This document shows, piece by piece, positions 1-9,770 of a stretch of 64,000 nt of DNA (positions are counted from its first letter, which is position 1; the number at the start of each line of letters is the position of its first letter). The stretch spans positions 11,184,920-11,248,919 of the forward strand of contig NC_090744.1 of the NCBI RefSeq assembly GCF_036898095.1. Direction: 5' to 3'. The notes under the pieces are model-generated. The model saw nothing but the letters and a program-made list of their open reading frames with translations. It did no database searches and was not told where the DNA came from. Source of the stretch: Palaemon carinicauda. Taxonomy: Eukaryota; Arthropoda; Malacostraca; Decapoda; Palaemonidae. The translations under genes and the position numbers were made by a program.

Positions 1-1380
1 GGGAAGACGTTCAACAACCAGCAGAAGTGACTTGTTGTGACGCAGTGCGGCAACCTCAGCAACCCGATAAGGAGTTGTCAGTACGACCCAGACAGTCTAG
101 ACAGCTTCGGGTTGTCACTGTTCTTCCTCGCTTCCCCATGGTTGACAGTTCACAGACTGTGCATCAGTACCATGATCTTGTGTCCGGCTCCGTCAGACGA
201 CTAGCTTTTAAGAGCTCCCACAAGTCGTCGCTGTCTGGAGATTCTCAGATGGACTATGGATCTGACCAAGGAACTGGGCCTCCTGGTCAATTTTGAGGAG
301 TCCCAGCTCGTCCCATCCCAGACCATTGTCTACCTGGGTATGGATCTTCAGAGGCGAGCTTTTCGGGCTTTTCCGTCGGCCCCAAAGATCTACTAAGCCC
401 TAGTTTGCATCCAGAGCATGCTGAGAAGGAACCGATGCTCAGTCAGGTAGTGGATGAGTCTAACAGGGACACTTTCATCGCTGGCCCTGTCCATCGAGTT
501 AGGGAGACCCCACCTCCGCCCCCTTCAGTATCATCTAGCGGCTCACTGGATTAAGGACATGACGCTAGAGACGATCTCAGTTCCTGTTTCCGAAGAGAGG
601 AGGTCTACTCTCACGTGGTGAAAGAACAGCTTTCTTCTCAAGGAAGTCTACCTTTGGCTGTTCAGAAACCCGACCGCCGTCTCTTCTCTGACGCATCAGA
701 CACGGGCTGGGGTGCGACTTTGGACGGACAGGAATGCTCGGGAACATGGAATCAGGAGCTAAGGACACTTCACATCTTTTGCAAGGAGCTGTTGGCGGTT
801 CATCTGGCCTTGATAAACTTCAAGTCCCTCCAGCTTAACTAGGTGGTGGAGGTGGACTCTGACTACACCACAGCCTTGGCTTACATCTCCAAGCAGGGAG
901 GGACTCATTCGTGGAAGTTGTTCTAGATCGCAAGGGACCTCCTCATCTGGTTAAAAGATCGAAAGCTCACGCTGGTAACGAGGTTCATTCAGGGCGATAT
1001 GAATGTCATGGCAGGTCGCCTTAGCCGGAAGGGTCAGGTCATCCCCACAGAGTGGACCCTTCACAAGAATGTTTGCAGCAGACTTTGGGCCCTGTGGGGT
1101 CAGCCAACCATAGATCTGTTCGCTACCTCGATAACCTAGAGGCTCCCGTTGTATTGTTCTCCGATTCCAGACCCAGCAGCAGTTCACGTGGATGCTTTTC
1201 TGCTGGATTGGTCCCATCTCGACCTGTATGCATTCCCGCCGTTCAAGATTGTCAACAGGGTACTTCAGAAGTTCGCCTCTCGCAAAGGGACACGGCTGAC
1301 GTTGGTTGGCTCCGCTCTGGCCCGCGAGAGAATGGTTCATAGAGGTACTGCAATGGCTGGTCGACATTCCCAGGACTCTT
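1..1380 (+). pseudogene. Gag-RT fusion remnant with RNase H and methyltransferase-like region (copy A)
   Basis: Positions 1-194 read as the gag segment CDAVRQPQQP...HDLVSGSV. At about 194 the sequence jumps to the RT frame starting at DDWLL of the YLDD motif, so RT motifs A and B are absent. Further on are the RT thumb and connection (KELGLLVNFEESQLVPSQ), then RNase H (FSDASDTGWGATLDG, KELLAVHLAL, SDYTTALAYISKQGG) and the QPTIDLF/YAFPPFKIVN tail. In-frame stops follow the RNase H glutamate block at 841 and recur at 923. The last RNase H block reads AGRLSRKG instead of AD-LSRKG, so a conserved Asp is lost. This is a non-functional relic. Confidence 0.85.
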
Positions 1381-1389
1381 CCTCTAGGA

Positions 1390-2524
1390 GTGGACCTTCT
1401 ACGTCTACCTCACGTAAAGAAGGTACATCCAAACCTCCACGCTCTTCGTCTGACTGCCTTCAGTCTTTCGAAAGACTCTCAAGAGCTAGGGGCTTTTCGA
1501 AGGAGGCAGCCAGAGCGATTGCCAGAGCAAGGAGGACATCCACTCTCAGAGTCTATCAGTCTAAAGGGGAAGTCTTCCGAAGCTGGTACAAGGCCAATGC
1601 AGTTTCCTCATCCAGTACCACTGTAACCCAGATTGCTGACTTCCTGTTACATCTAAGGAACGTAAGATCCCTTTCAGCTCCTACGATTAAGGGTTACAGA
1701 AGTATGTTGGCAGCGGTTTTCCGCCACAGAGGCTTGGATCTTTCCACCAACAAAGATCTACAGGACCTCCTTAGGTCTTTTAAGACCTCAAAGGAACGTC
1801 GGTTGTCCACTCCAGGCTGGAATCTAGACGTGGTCCTAAGGTTCCTTATGTCATCAAGATTTGAACCTCTCCAATCAGCCTCTTTTAAGGACCTCACATT
1901 GAAAACTCTTTTCCTCGTGTGCTTGACAACAGCTAAAAGAGTAAGTGAGATCCACGCCTTCAGCAGGAACATAGTTTTCACATCTGAAACGGCTACATGT
2001 TCCTTGCAGCTCGGTTTTTTGCTAAAAACGAGCTTCCTTCACGTCCTTGGCCTAAGTCGTTCGAGATCCCAAGCCTGTCCAACTTGGTGGGGGACGAACT
2101 GGAGAGAGTACTTTGCCCAGTTAGAGCTCTTAGGTACTATCTAAAAAGGTCATAACCTTTACGAGGACAATCAGAAGCCTTTTGGTGTGCTATCAAGAAG
2201 CCTTCTCTTCCAAGGTCTAAGAACTCAGTTTCTTACCTATTCAGGCTCCTGATTAGGGAAGCACATTCTCATCTGAAGGAAGAAGACCTTGCTTTGCTGA
2301 AGGTAAGGACACATGAAGTGAGAGCTGTGGCTACTTCAGTGGCCCTCAAACAGAACCGTTCTCTGCAGAGTGTTATGGATGCAACCTATTGGAGAAGCAA
2401 GTCAGTGTTCGCATCATTCTATCTCAAAGATGTTCAGTCTCTTTACGAGAACTGCTACACCCTGGGACCATTCGTAGCAACGAATGCAGTAGTAGGCGGG
2501 GGCTCAGCCACTACATTCCCATAA
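1390..2524 (+). pseudogene. Tyrosine recombinase remnant (copy A)
   Basis: The core-binding region (SSSDCLQSFERLSRARGF, SLSAPTIKGYRSML) and the catalytic region are recognisable next to copies C and D. A +1 shift near 1300 fuses the upstream methyltransferase-like frame to the YR frame. One lost G near 2020, in the T-run before GCTAAAAACG, breaks the frame after LQLGF. The last part (2294-2524) keeps the HEVR box and the presumed nucleophile in FASFYLKDV. The catalytic Tyr codon therefore survives although the gene is broken. Confidence 0.87.
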
Positions 2525-2910
2525 TCCCATAACCTTTTTAACCTTTCTCTTGAATACTTTTTATGGGTTGTACGGTCGGCTAAGAAGCCTTCCACATCCT
2601 TGTTGATTTGGCGGGTGGTCAATTCTTTCTTGAGAAGCGCCGAGGTTAAAGGTTGTGATGAGGTCCTTTAGTATGGGTTGCAGCCCTTTATACTTCAGCA
2701 CCTAAGAGTCGTTCAGCATCCTAAGAGGACCGCTACGCTCAGTAAGGAAGACGTACTTAATAAAGGCAGAGTAATGGTTCAAGTCGTCTTCCTTACCAGG
2801 TACTTATTTATTTTATGTTATTTTTGAATAACTAATAAAATAAAATACGGGATACTTAGCTTCTTTGTTAACATATATGCTGGTCTCCACCCACCACCCT
2901 GGGTGTGAAT
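2525..2910 (+). other. 3' untranslated region of DIRS copy A
   Basis: Noncoding stretch between the YR stop and the ICR, homologous to the segments downstream of YR in copies B, C and D. It shares the landmarks TTAAAGGTTGTGATGAGGTC, ACCAGGTACTTATT and, in inverse orientation in the other copies, CACCCTGGGTGTGAATCAGC. No ORF or RNA gene is seen. Confidence 0.75.
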
Positions 2911-3001
2911 CAGCTACATGATTATCGGGTAAGATTAATATTGAAAAATGTTATTTTCATTAGTAAAATAAATTTTTGAATATACTTACCCGATAATCAT
3001 G
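2911..3001 (+). repeat. Internal complementary region (ICR) of DIRS copy A
   Basis: 2911-2947 is the copy of the element's 5' extremity pattern (CAGCTACATGATTATCGGGT then AATATTGAAAAA). After a TGTTA spacer, 2953-3001 is the exact inverse complement of the outer 3' end at 3186-3234. Joined complements of both extremities are the hallmark of the DIRS ICR, proposed to template a circular replication intermediate. The 5' end of A is outside the window, so the first half is judged from copies B-D. Confidence 0.8.
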
Positions 3002-3234
3002 ATTTAATTGACCCACCCTTCCTCCCCATAGAGAACCAGTGGACCGAGGAAAAAATTGAGGTGGTGTTGACAAGAAGTACTGGAGTACCTGACCACAGAT
3101 GGCGCTGTGTGTTCACCCCCACCTGTATAGCGATCGCTGGCGTATCCCGACCGTAGATTTCTGTCGGCAACAGAGTTGACAGCTACATGATTATCGGGTA
3201 AGTATATTCAAAAATTTATTTTACTAATGAAAAT
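2953..3234 (+). repeat. 3' terminal repeat of DIRS copy A
   Basis: A ~282-bp block whose two ends form a perfect ~49-bp inverted pair (ATTTTCATTAGTAAAATAAA at the left, its complement at 3215-3234). The middle is homologous to the inverse of the 5' terminal ~165 bp of the DIRS elements, including CAGATGGCGCTG and GCGATCGCTGGCG. The outer flank is AACA. Confidence 0.8.
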
Positions 3235-3249
3235 AACATATTTTCAAGT

Positions 3250-3490
3250 TGATATCTACCTGGTCGTTAGGGCGTGTTCCATGGAAGAGATTGCTTGTAG
3301 ATGTTATTCTCTTTCTCTTATTTAATTTTTTTGTAGTTTATATATGAAATATTTATTCTAATGCCATTACTGTTAAAATATTTTATTGTAATTAATTACT
3401 TTTCTTGTGGTAATTTCCTTTCCTCACAGGGGTATTTTACCTGTTGAAGCCCTTGGGCTTATAGCATCTTGCTTTTCCAACTAAGGTTAA
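3250..3490 (+). repeat. R3 retroposon 3' fragment, no TAA tail
   Basis: Contains the family landmark CTTGGGCTTATAGCATCTTG then CTTTTCCAACTAAGGTT, shared with about twelve copies in the window. This copy lacks the (TAA)n tail. 3490-3658 shows nothing recognisable. Confidence 0.7.
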
Positions 3491-3658
3491 TCACAGATTT
3501 AACACACTCAAACCTCCAAATGGTTACTGGCTACTTCCACACATGACTCCTTCGCTGTTGCCTCTGTCTTCTGTCCCATCTAAGCTTGAACTGACCTCTT
3601 CCCCGAGCTGGCTATATTCCTGGCATTCCATGCAATTTTTTTCTCTGGTATATTTAGC

Positions 3659-3859
3659 AGGATAGATGTGAGCGAGGCAAGAGAGCGTGCTAGAAATAGG
3701 AATGAATGGTGAGCGATTGTGACGCAGTTCCAGTAGGCCCTGCTGCTGCCTCCGATGCCTTAGATGACCGCGGAGGTAGCAGCAGTAGGGGATTCAGCAT
3801 TATGAAGCTTCATCTGTGGTGGATAATGTGGGAGGGTGGGCTGTGACACCCTAGCAGTA
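3659..3859 (+). repeat. S1 SINE-like repeat, 5' part, interrupted by a transposon
   Basis: The head segment (GATAGATGTGAG...GCAAGAGAGCGTGC, then CCTGCTGCTGCCTCCGATGC) and middle (ATTATGAAGCTTCATCTGTG) match the copies at 11505, 14755 and 20048. The repeat stops at CCTAGCAGTA and resumes at 6986 with GTACCAGCTGAACTCGG. The 3126-bp element between the halves is a later insertion. Confidence 0.88.
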
Positions 3860-4255
3860 TAGTCCAGTAAATCTACCATTTGACCTAGGACAAATTGCCA
3901 GAAAAATGAAATTACTTGCAATGACTTTTAATTATCATGCTAAAAGAAATATCAAAAATGTAGAAATATATATTTGGTGGAACATGGTGAAATATGCAAT
4001 TCAAGGTAGCCATTGTCGAAATATCTGTTTTTGATTATATTGCCAAAAGTAATAGAGCTAGAATTATGAAAATGGTGTCTATACCCATGTTTTCATGGTC
4101 GAAGAATCATTTGAGACTAATTTCAGGGAGCTGTCATGATTACATCATAATGAATTCAATATGGCTGCCATGGTTGGTACGCAAAAACTGAAAATCGCAA
4201 TAACTTCGACAGTATCCTACCGAAGACAACAATCTTGGTGTCTATTTATAGGTTT
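3860..4255 (+). repeat. Left terminal inverted repeat of the 3860-6985 element
   Basis: Pairs with 6575-6985. Shared blocks include TAGTCCAGTAAATCTA, AGGACAAATTGCCAGAAAAA, TTTGGTGGAACATGGT, ATACCCATGTTTTCATGGTC, GATTACATCATAATGAATTC and ACTGAAAATCGCA. A short internal stretch after the first 16 bp differs between the arms. Confidence 0.85.
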
Positions 4256-4348
4256 TCATGGTAAATGAGTCTATTTATCTATAATGCAGGTGTCAGTTTG
4301 TTGAAATTGAAACCAAGGCATGCCAGTTAATTCTCCTTAAATGTAGGT

Positions 4349-6526
4349 TCACATGCCCAAGATATCACGATCATCATCTGAAGTCTCGTCAGTGTTCTCC
4401 AAGTTCATGTTCTCACAGATCCCCCTGCATTCACTGCAGGCTGGTGTACAGTCAAGACCCAGTCGTCTGCACCCACAACGTTTTCCGCACCCTGTCTTGC
4501 ATTTGCATCTTACCACTTCCAATAGTGATTTTGGAGCAACGTCCAAATCAGTCATAAGGGGGAACATTTTTCCTTCGATGATCTTCCACCCCCAATTTTC
4601 AGCATTCAGGCTGTTACCCTTCCACGCCTGAACTTGGTGGAAAACACGGAAACTGTGGTACTTTACTGCCCCTGAAGTTGGTGGCAATGATTTGGGGTGA
4701 ATAACTTTTTTGCTAGTGGCAACTAATTCTTGAAACCTGTGGTGTCTCAGTGAATCCAGATTGCCATCTGGTTTTGCCTTGTACACACAAAGCATAGCTT
4801 TCTCCCCTGCCTGAATTATTTCATCCTCGCTGGAATCATAGTTGCCAAACACCTTAGCAAGGTCACAAAAGTATTCACTGTCCTGTGCCAACTTCAGTGT
4901 TATAACCTGATTTCGTTTCCGAAATACATATTGATTAACAATATTTCCTGTCATATCCTCAAGAATTTTCTGTCCAACTTCCTTGGCTAACTCTACATTA
5001 ACGTCCTCTCTAGTAGCTACCCCTGTCACAATATTTTGCAATGACATACTTTCTTCAAATGGATTCCTTTCTGCCAGTATTGAAACGAGTTTGTTGGTAT
5101 CGGCTATGTCCTTTGCCTGACGTGCCTTTGACAGATCTTTATGCTGCTCACTTGTTGCATACTTAACTGAAGTCAGTTGCTGCATGGCATCATTGACCTC
5201 TGCGCAAATAGGTCTGGACAGACACCATACCAGTCGCTGTGTTTCTGTCATACCCCGTCCTCTCGTCAAACCACCCGTTGTTTTAAGGCTTCTCATGAGA
5301 ACTTGTTCTATAACCAAATCTGGGGACAGTCCTGCCCAATAACGATCCGACCTTCGCACGACGTGCAAACCGTCCATGAAGTTGGAGTAGATATCTGGAT
5401 TGGAATCCTCCAGCTTCCACATTTTCTGCAGATATAGGTACACCGACTTTGTGTACAAGTTATGTCCAGAGGCAGCAAAATAAGGCAACATATTTTGCAA
5501 GGTTGCAAGATGCAACTTCCAGTCACCTGTTCGTTCGGACCTCAGGAAGTTCCGAACAATGTCAATCAATTTCATATACATAACCCACAGTTTCCCTGTT
5601 TTATGTTCTACTGCATTTAGTGCATTCAGTAATCTTTCCTTGACAGAATGGAATGCTGGTGATGAACTTATCTCAGATGGTACCATTTGTCCTTCTAGAA
5701 GTTCATCAACTAAAATTCCAAGTTCCTGAATTTCAGTTGGGAGAGGGATTTCCGCACCATTAAGAACTGAAACCGATAAAGGATCTATATCCTCAAAGGT
5801 GTTATCATCCTGAAACTCCATGACCGTTGAGCTATCCTCATCGTCGTGATCTTCTGTAGCAGAGGTGCCATTTAGCTGAAGGCCGAATGTTTTTGCAATC
5901 AAAGCTGTGTTCAAAGCAGTGTCAAGCAACAGGTGACCACGTACAGCCCTTGCAACAGCCTTTCCACTCATAATGTGTGTAACGGTATTGGAAGCAAAGA
6001 TCATTTCCAGCAATTCTTGGAGTCCAGTTCCGGCCATCAAGTGTCCTATGCTCCCGAGAAAACTCATTAAAGTGTGAAAACCTCCAAGACGGATTATAAC
6101 TGAATGTAGCTGTGTGCTTGGATCTTCACTTTCCACTATTGTCATGGCTTTCCACCAGAGAGGTTGGTCAAACGTTATTATGGGTGTCACTCCATATCGA
6201 TGTGCATGGTCAGAAACAAAGATGAGGGTAGAATAGACACAATTCATATCACTTGGGTTTAAGTCTATCATGGGCAAAAACATAGTAGATGCCTGTCCTG
6301 GATGCTCACCATGAGTTATCAGCTGCATCATCCCGGACCATCCAGGTCGGCGAGGTTTCGCACAGAATGACACTTTCCATAACAGGTCTATGTCCATGAG
6401 CCTGTCTCCTAGCATTTCATCATCTCCCTTCAGTTTCTCATACTTCAATGTAGCCAAGCCTTCATTCATTGGAGAGAATTGATGTATACGTATCCTCCCA
6501 ACCTTTGCAATGTCCTCTGCAGACAT
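4349..6526 (-). CDS. 725-aa protein of unknown function with a nine-cysteine C-terminal tail, carried by a transposon-like element
   Basis: The frame is uninterrupted from ATG at 6526 (MSAEDIAKVG) to a stop just inside the left inverted repeat. The first ~230 residues hold conserved-looking blocks (PRRPGWSGMMQ, VTPIITFDQPLWWKAM, IIRLGGFHTLMSFLGSIGHL). An acidic linker follows (DHDDEDSS...FEDIDPLS, near 235-265). The C-terminus has cysteines at about 674, 676, 680, 684, 686, 693, 697, 700 and 704, spaced C-x-C-x3-C-x3-C-x-C-x6-C-x3-C-x2-C-x3-C. This resembles a tesmin/TSO1 CXC-type zinc cluster and suggests DNA binding. Position between inverted repeats and a target duplication suggests it mobilises the element. 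I cannot assign a DDE triad; the Asp in TFDQPLWW is only a candidate. A captured host gene is the alternative. Confidence 0.8.
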   Translation of the reverse strand: MSAEDIAKVGRIRIHQFSPMNEGLATLKYEKLKGDDEMLGDRLMDIDLLWKVSFCAKPRRPGWSGMMQLITHGEHPGQASTMFLPMIDLNPSDMNCVYSTLIFVSDHAHRYGVTPIITFDQPLWWKAMTIVESEDPSTQLHSVIIRLGGFHTLMSFLGSIGHLMAGTGLQELLEMIFASNTVTHIMSGKAVARAVRGHLLLDTALNTALIAKTFGLQLNGTSATEDHDDEDSSTVMEFQDDNTFEDIDPLSVSVLNGAEIPLPTEIQELGILVDELLEGQMVPSEISSSPAFHSVKERLLNALNAVEHKTGKLWVMYMKLIDIVRNFLRSERTGDWKLHLATLQNMLPYFAASGHNLYTKSVYLYLQKMWKLEDSNPDIYSNFMDGLHVVRRSDRYWAGLSPDLVIEQVLMRSLKTTGGLTRGRGMTETQRLVWCLSRPICAEVNDAMQQLTSVKYATSEQHKDLSKARQAKDIADTNKLVSILAERNPFEESMSLQNIVTGVATREDVNVELAKEVGQKILEDMTGNIVNQYVFRKRNQVITLKLAQDSEYFCDLAKVFGNYDSSEDEIIQAGEKAMLCVYKAKPDGNLDSLRHHRFQELVATSKKVIHPKSLPPTSGAVKYHSFRVFHQVQAWKGNSLNAENWGWKIIEGKMFPLMTDLDVAPKSLLEVVRCKCKTGCGKRCGCRRLGLDCTPACSECRGICENMNLENTDETSDDDRDILGM

Positions 6527-6574
6527 ACTTATACGTTTGATTACTGATGCATGGTCAATTTTGGGAGTGAAAGC

Positions 6575-6985
6575 TCAATAATCATTCACATAGACACCAA
6601 GTTTGCTGTCTTTGGTGGGATTCTGTAAAAGTTACTGCGATTTTCAGTTTTTTCGTGCTTACCACGGCAACCATATTGAATTCATTATGATGTAATCATC
6701 ACAAATCCCTAAGATTGGTCTCATATGATTCCTTGACCATGAAAACATGGGTATGGATATCATTTTCATAAGTCTAGCTCTATTACTTTTGTCAGTATAG
6801 GCAAAAACAGAAATTTTAGTAATGGCTACCTTAATTTGCATATTTTACCATGTTCCACCAAATATATTTTTCTACATTTTTGATATATCATGTGGCAGGT
6901 CTAACTTAAACATATGAAAGTGGTTTAGTTTTTCTGGCAATTTGTCCTGGGTCACCCCCTATTTTGGGCTAGATTTACTGGACTA
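6575..6985 (-). repeat. Right terminal inverted repeat of the 3860-6985 element
   Basis: Inverse partner of 3860-4255, ending AGATTTACTGGACTA. The short ORFs in both arms translate to near-identical peptides (SNRARxMKM, SIPMFSWS, DYIIMNSIWLPW) only because the arms are copies, so I do not call them genes. Confidence 0.85.
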
Positions 6986-7130
6986 GTACCAGCTGAACTC
7001 GGTTGAGTCCCTTGTTAGGCTGGGAGGAACGTAGAGAGTAGAGGTCCCCTTTTAGTTTTTGTTTCTTTGTTGATGTCGGCTACCTCCCAAATTGGGGGAT
7101 GTGCCTTGGTATATGTATGATGTATGCATA
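6986..7130 (+). repeat. S1 SINE-like repeat, 3' part
   Basis: Continues the copy begun at 3659: CCAGCTGAACTCGGTTGAGT, GGAACGTAGAGAGTAGAGGT, the TTTTTGTTTCTTTGTTGATG block, and the tail CCTTGGTATATGTATGATG. 7131-7496 holds only a short CT run (7327-7348) and no recognisable gene. Confidence 0.85.
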
Positions 7131-7496
7131 TTTAGCAGTATTTATACCTTTGAAATGGTACTTTAAGGAGCATTTCACTGGGCGACACAGGTCCCTCGCC
7201 CAGAAATAGATTTTTCCTTCGTCAAAATCCCTTAACTATACAGAATGGTACACTGTATAGTTTTTGCACTTTAATACTTGAAAATTGCAGGTTTGGCAAG
7301 CATTTAATGCAGGACATTGTCAAATTCTCTCTCTCTCTCTCTCTCTTTCTTGTCATTGTTTTTACGGGAGCATTTAGCATTTTTATGACCTTACGTCAAT
7401 TTTTTATAGTATTTGTATCTTCTGGCATTTAGTGACGTGCCTTTTTTCTTTCGACTATCATAGTTCTCTCATTTCTGTGTTCTTGAATTTTATGTT

Positions 7497-7975
7497 TTAT
7501 TATTATTACTAGGTCAGCTACAACCCTAATTTAAAAAGCAGGATGGTATAACACCAAGGGTTCCAACAGGAAAAATAGCCCAGTGAGGATAGGAAATAAA
7601 CTATATTTGAAGTTATGAACAATTAAAATGAAATATTTTAACCCTTTTACCCCCAGGCTATTTGGAAATTTCCAACCCTTAACCCCTAGGGGGTTATTTT
7701 TTTCCCAGCACATTTTGCAGTATATTTTTAAATTGCTTTAAAAGCCTTAATTTTTTGTCATAGAGAGGTCAGGTTGGTCTCATTCTCTTGGAAAGTGACT
7801 GAATTTTCTCAAAAAATTCTCAAAATTTTTTTTTTTTTAAAGCATTTTTTTGCTGTCCTTGGGGGTAAAGGGATGGCTTTTGTGAAACGTACCAGTACGT
7901 CCTTTGGGGGTAAAAGGGTTAAGAACAGTAATAACACTAACGTGTTATTTTTTATATAAACCTTAAAAATACTTA
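7497..7975 (-). repeat. R3 retroposon copy interrupted by a TTAA MITE
   Basis: Read on the minus strand the copy ends in a short TAA tail (7497-7511) after the family landmark. It is split at AATATTTTAA by the MITE at 7638-7922 and resumes as AAGAACAGTAATAACACTAA. Uninterrupted copies at 42640, 54265 and 57443 read ATATTTTAAGAACAG across this point and serve as empty sites. Confidence 0.82.
7638..7922 (+). mobile_element. piggyBac-like TTAA MITE, copy 1
   Basis: Starts TTAACCCTTTTACCCCCAGG and ends GGGGGTAAAAGGGTTAA. The TTAA is present once in empty R3 copies and at both ends here, so it is the target duplication. Inside are the family blocks TTGGAAATTTCCAA, TCATAGAGAGGTCAGGTTGG and a GTACCAGTACGTCC palindrome. 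It has no ORF. TTAA targets with CCC-starting termini are typical of piggyBac; the autonomous partner is not in the window. Confidence 0.88.
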
Positions 7976-8105
7976 CTGTTTCGCTGTTTTTCTTGGGTTA
8001 AAATTCTCAGCCTCATTTGCCTTCTCGGGTCATAAACACATTAAGTTCTTCGGACATCTTTATGCATGTTCATAATCATTTTAAATGTTTTCATATATTT
8101 TGAAA

Positions 8106-8280
8106 TGTGGATAATGTGGGAGGGTGGGCCGTGTCACCCTAGCAGTACCAGCTGAACTCGGTTGAGTCCCTTGTTAGGCTGGAGGAACGTAGAGTAGAGG
8201 TCCCCTTTTTGTTTTGTTTCATTTGTTGATGTTGGCTACCCCCCAAAATTGGGGGAAGTGCCTTGGTATATATATATATG
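8106..8280 (+). repeat. S1 repeat, 5'-truncated copy
   Basis: Starts at GGATAATGTGGGAGGGTGGG and carries the full 3' half, ending in a TA-rich variant of the GTAT tail. Confidence 0.85.
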
Positions 8281-8838
8281 TATATATTTAGTAGCTTTAT
8301 TTCTTGATCACAGTTTTGCTTTTGATGCAAATTTCTCCATTTCATGTGTAGTTTTATTGATTTAACATGAGTTATTTGTTTATATTTATATTTTATATTT
8401 TTCCATGCTAAGACTACTGCAAATACGTATTTAACGACGTGTAAGTTAGTTTTTATCTGGAGATGTTTGAAGTGATGAACGATTCATAAATATTCAAACT
8501 TTTAAAGTTGAAACTTTGCAAAATGTTGAAGTTGTCAAGTGACTAAAACGTTTTAGATTAGATTACATGTTAAGAATGTATTCCCAGTAGTCTTAACAAG
8601 GAGAAAAGTCTGTATTATTAAAACCAAATGTGAAATAGATTTATCAATTTCATTTAGTAAAGGCATTCATTTCATTTAGTGTTTGTAGTCAGTAAATACC
8701 AAAATGCATTTAAATAGAAATATCTATAAAATAATTAGAGGTAAAGAGAATGTGTAAATAGGTTAAAATTAGTATTGATCTGTCTGTTTTCCTCAAGACA
8801 AAATAAGTAGATCTGTTTCTATGAAAAAATAGGACGTA

Positions 8839-9033
8839 TTTGGCTTTAGAAGATGCAAATAGTCTTGTACCCATTTTGCCCCTATTTATACCCATTTTGC
8901 ACCTATTTACCAAGATGCAAATATTCGTATGCATATTTGGCTTTAGAAGATGCAAATAGTCTTGTACCCATTTTGCCCCTATTTATACCCATTTTGCACC
9001 TATTTACCAAGATGCAAATATTCGTATGCATTT
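8839..9033 (+). repeat. Tandem duplication, 97-bp unit, two copies
   Basis: The unit begins TTTGGCTTTAGAAGATGC at 8839 and again at 8936; the copies look identical by eye. Each unit contains its own internal echo (TTTGCCCCTATTTATACCCA / TTTGCACCTATTTACC). The surrounding 8281-9525 is AT-rich with a T run at 9195-9218 and no recognised gene. Confidence 0.9.
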
Positions 9034-9526
9034 AAAGTGGACTAATATATGTATTTCTTAATTTACAGGTAATGGGTATTTAAACAAAAGTCTGCGGAGT
9101 CAAGAGGATCGGCAAAACCAAGAAAAAATATATAATCGCTGGTAATCCAGAGCGGACGTAATTTCAAAACTGGACGCACAAATGACATTTTAATTTTTTT
9201 TTTTTTTTTTTTTTTTTTGCAGCTGGGGTTAGGTGCTCAATACAAATCAAGTGTGTAAGAAATGGAAAAAAATAATCAAAAATAGCAATACAAATAAAGT
9301 GTAAGAAATGGAAAAAAATATTTAATTTTATTTACTCCTGGTTGAATAAGTTACAACGAAGAAATAGTAAAATATGGTTACAACAAATTATATATTGCTT
9401 CCAGAAAAAATGTATTATTGAAATAAGTATGGGCTATATGATAAAGGCACACATGACAGGTCAAAAGTGTAGGTCTAGCTGCCAAGAGTTGCCATATATC
9501 ATATATTTTTCTATTATTGGACATAG

Positions 9527-9770
9527 TTTCTGAACCCTTTCCCTACTACCAGGGAACGACAGGCGTCAAGGGTCCTCCTTTCATCATTTTCCTTCCTACC
9601 CTCTTCCACAACGGTCCGGATTCGGGACACATGCTGTTGCACACAACACCAGTTTCTGAACCTTTCCCTACTACCAGGGAACGACAGGCGTCAAGGGTCC
9701 TCCTTTCATCATTTTCCTTCCTACCCTCTTCCACAACGGTCCGGATTCGGGACACATGCTGTTGCCTACA
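9527..9770 (+). repeat. Tandem duplication, 125-bp unit, two copies
   Basis: CTACTACCAGGGAACGACAG starts at 9543 and 9668. Each copy ends GGGACACATGCTGTTGC and the two are nearly identical. The block is GC-richer than its surroundings. 9771-10451 is AT-rich with nothing recognisable. Confidence 0.9.

Larger units (their letters stand above)
1..3234 (+). mobile_element. DIRS-like retrotransposon copy A, decayed, cut at its 5' side by the window edge
   Basis: The copy holds recognisable pieces of gag, RNase H, the methyltransferase-like region and tyrosine recombinase in DIRS order. They match copies B, C and D on the other strand. Coding is destroyed by stops (near 393, 843 and 923) and by frameshifts near 1300 (+1) and 2020 (-1). 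It ends with an ICR (2911-3001) and a 3' terminal repeat (2953-3234). The outer side of the 3' end reads TAACA, as in the other copies. The 5' end lies outside the window. It shares with copy B a deletion joining gag to the RT YLDD region at about position 194. Confidence 0.9.
3860..6985 (-). mobile_element. DNA-transposon-like element with long inverted repeats and one gene
   Basis: The ends TAGTCCAGTAAATCTA (3860-3875) and its exact complement (6970-6985) bound the unit. A direct GTA is on each side (3857-3859, 6986-6988). The intact S1 copies at 11505 and 14755 read CCTAGCAGTACCAGCTG across this point, so they act as empty-site references and confirm a 3-bp target duplication. The inverted arms run ~400 bp at roughly 80% identity by eye. 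A single 725-codon ORF fills the interior on the minus strand. A 3-bp duplication fits CACTA/EnSpm or PIF/Harbinger, but the termini are not CACTA and the target is not TWA, so I leave the superfamily open. Confidence 0.85.

Noticed and set aside
1149..2144. 331-codon ORF in copy A that looks like a novel fusion protein
   Set aside because: A +1 frameshift near 1300 joins the methyltransferase-like frame to the YR frame; it is an accident of decay.
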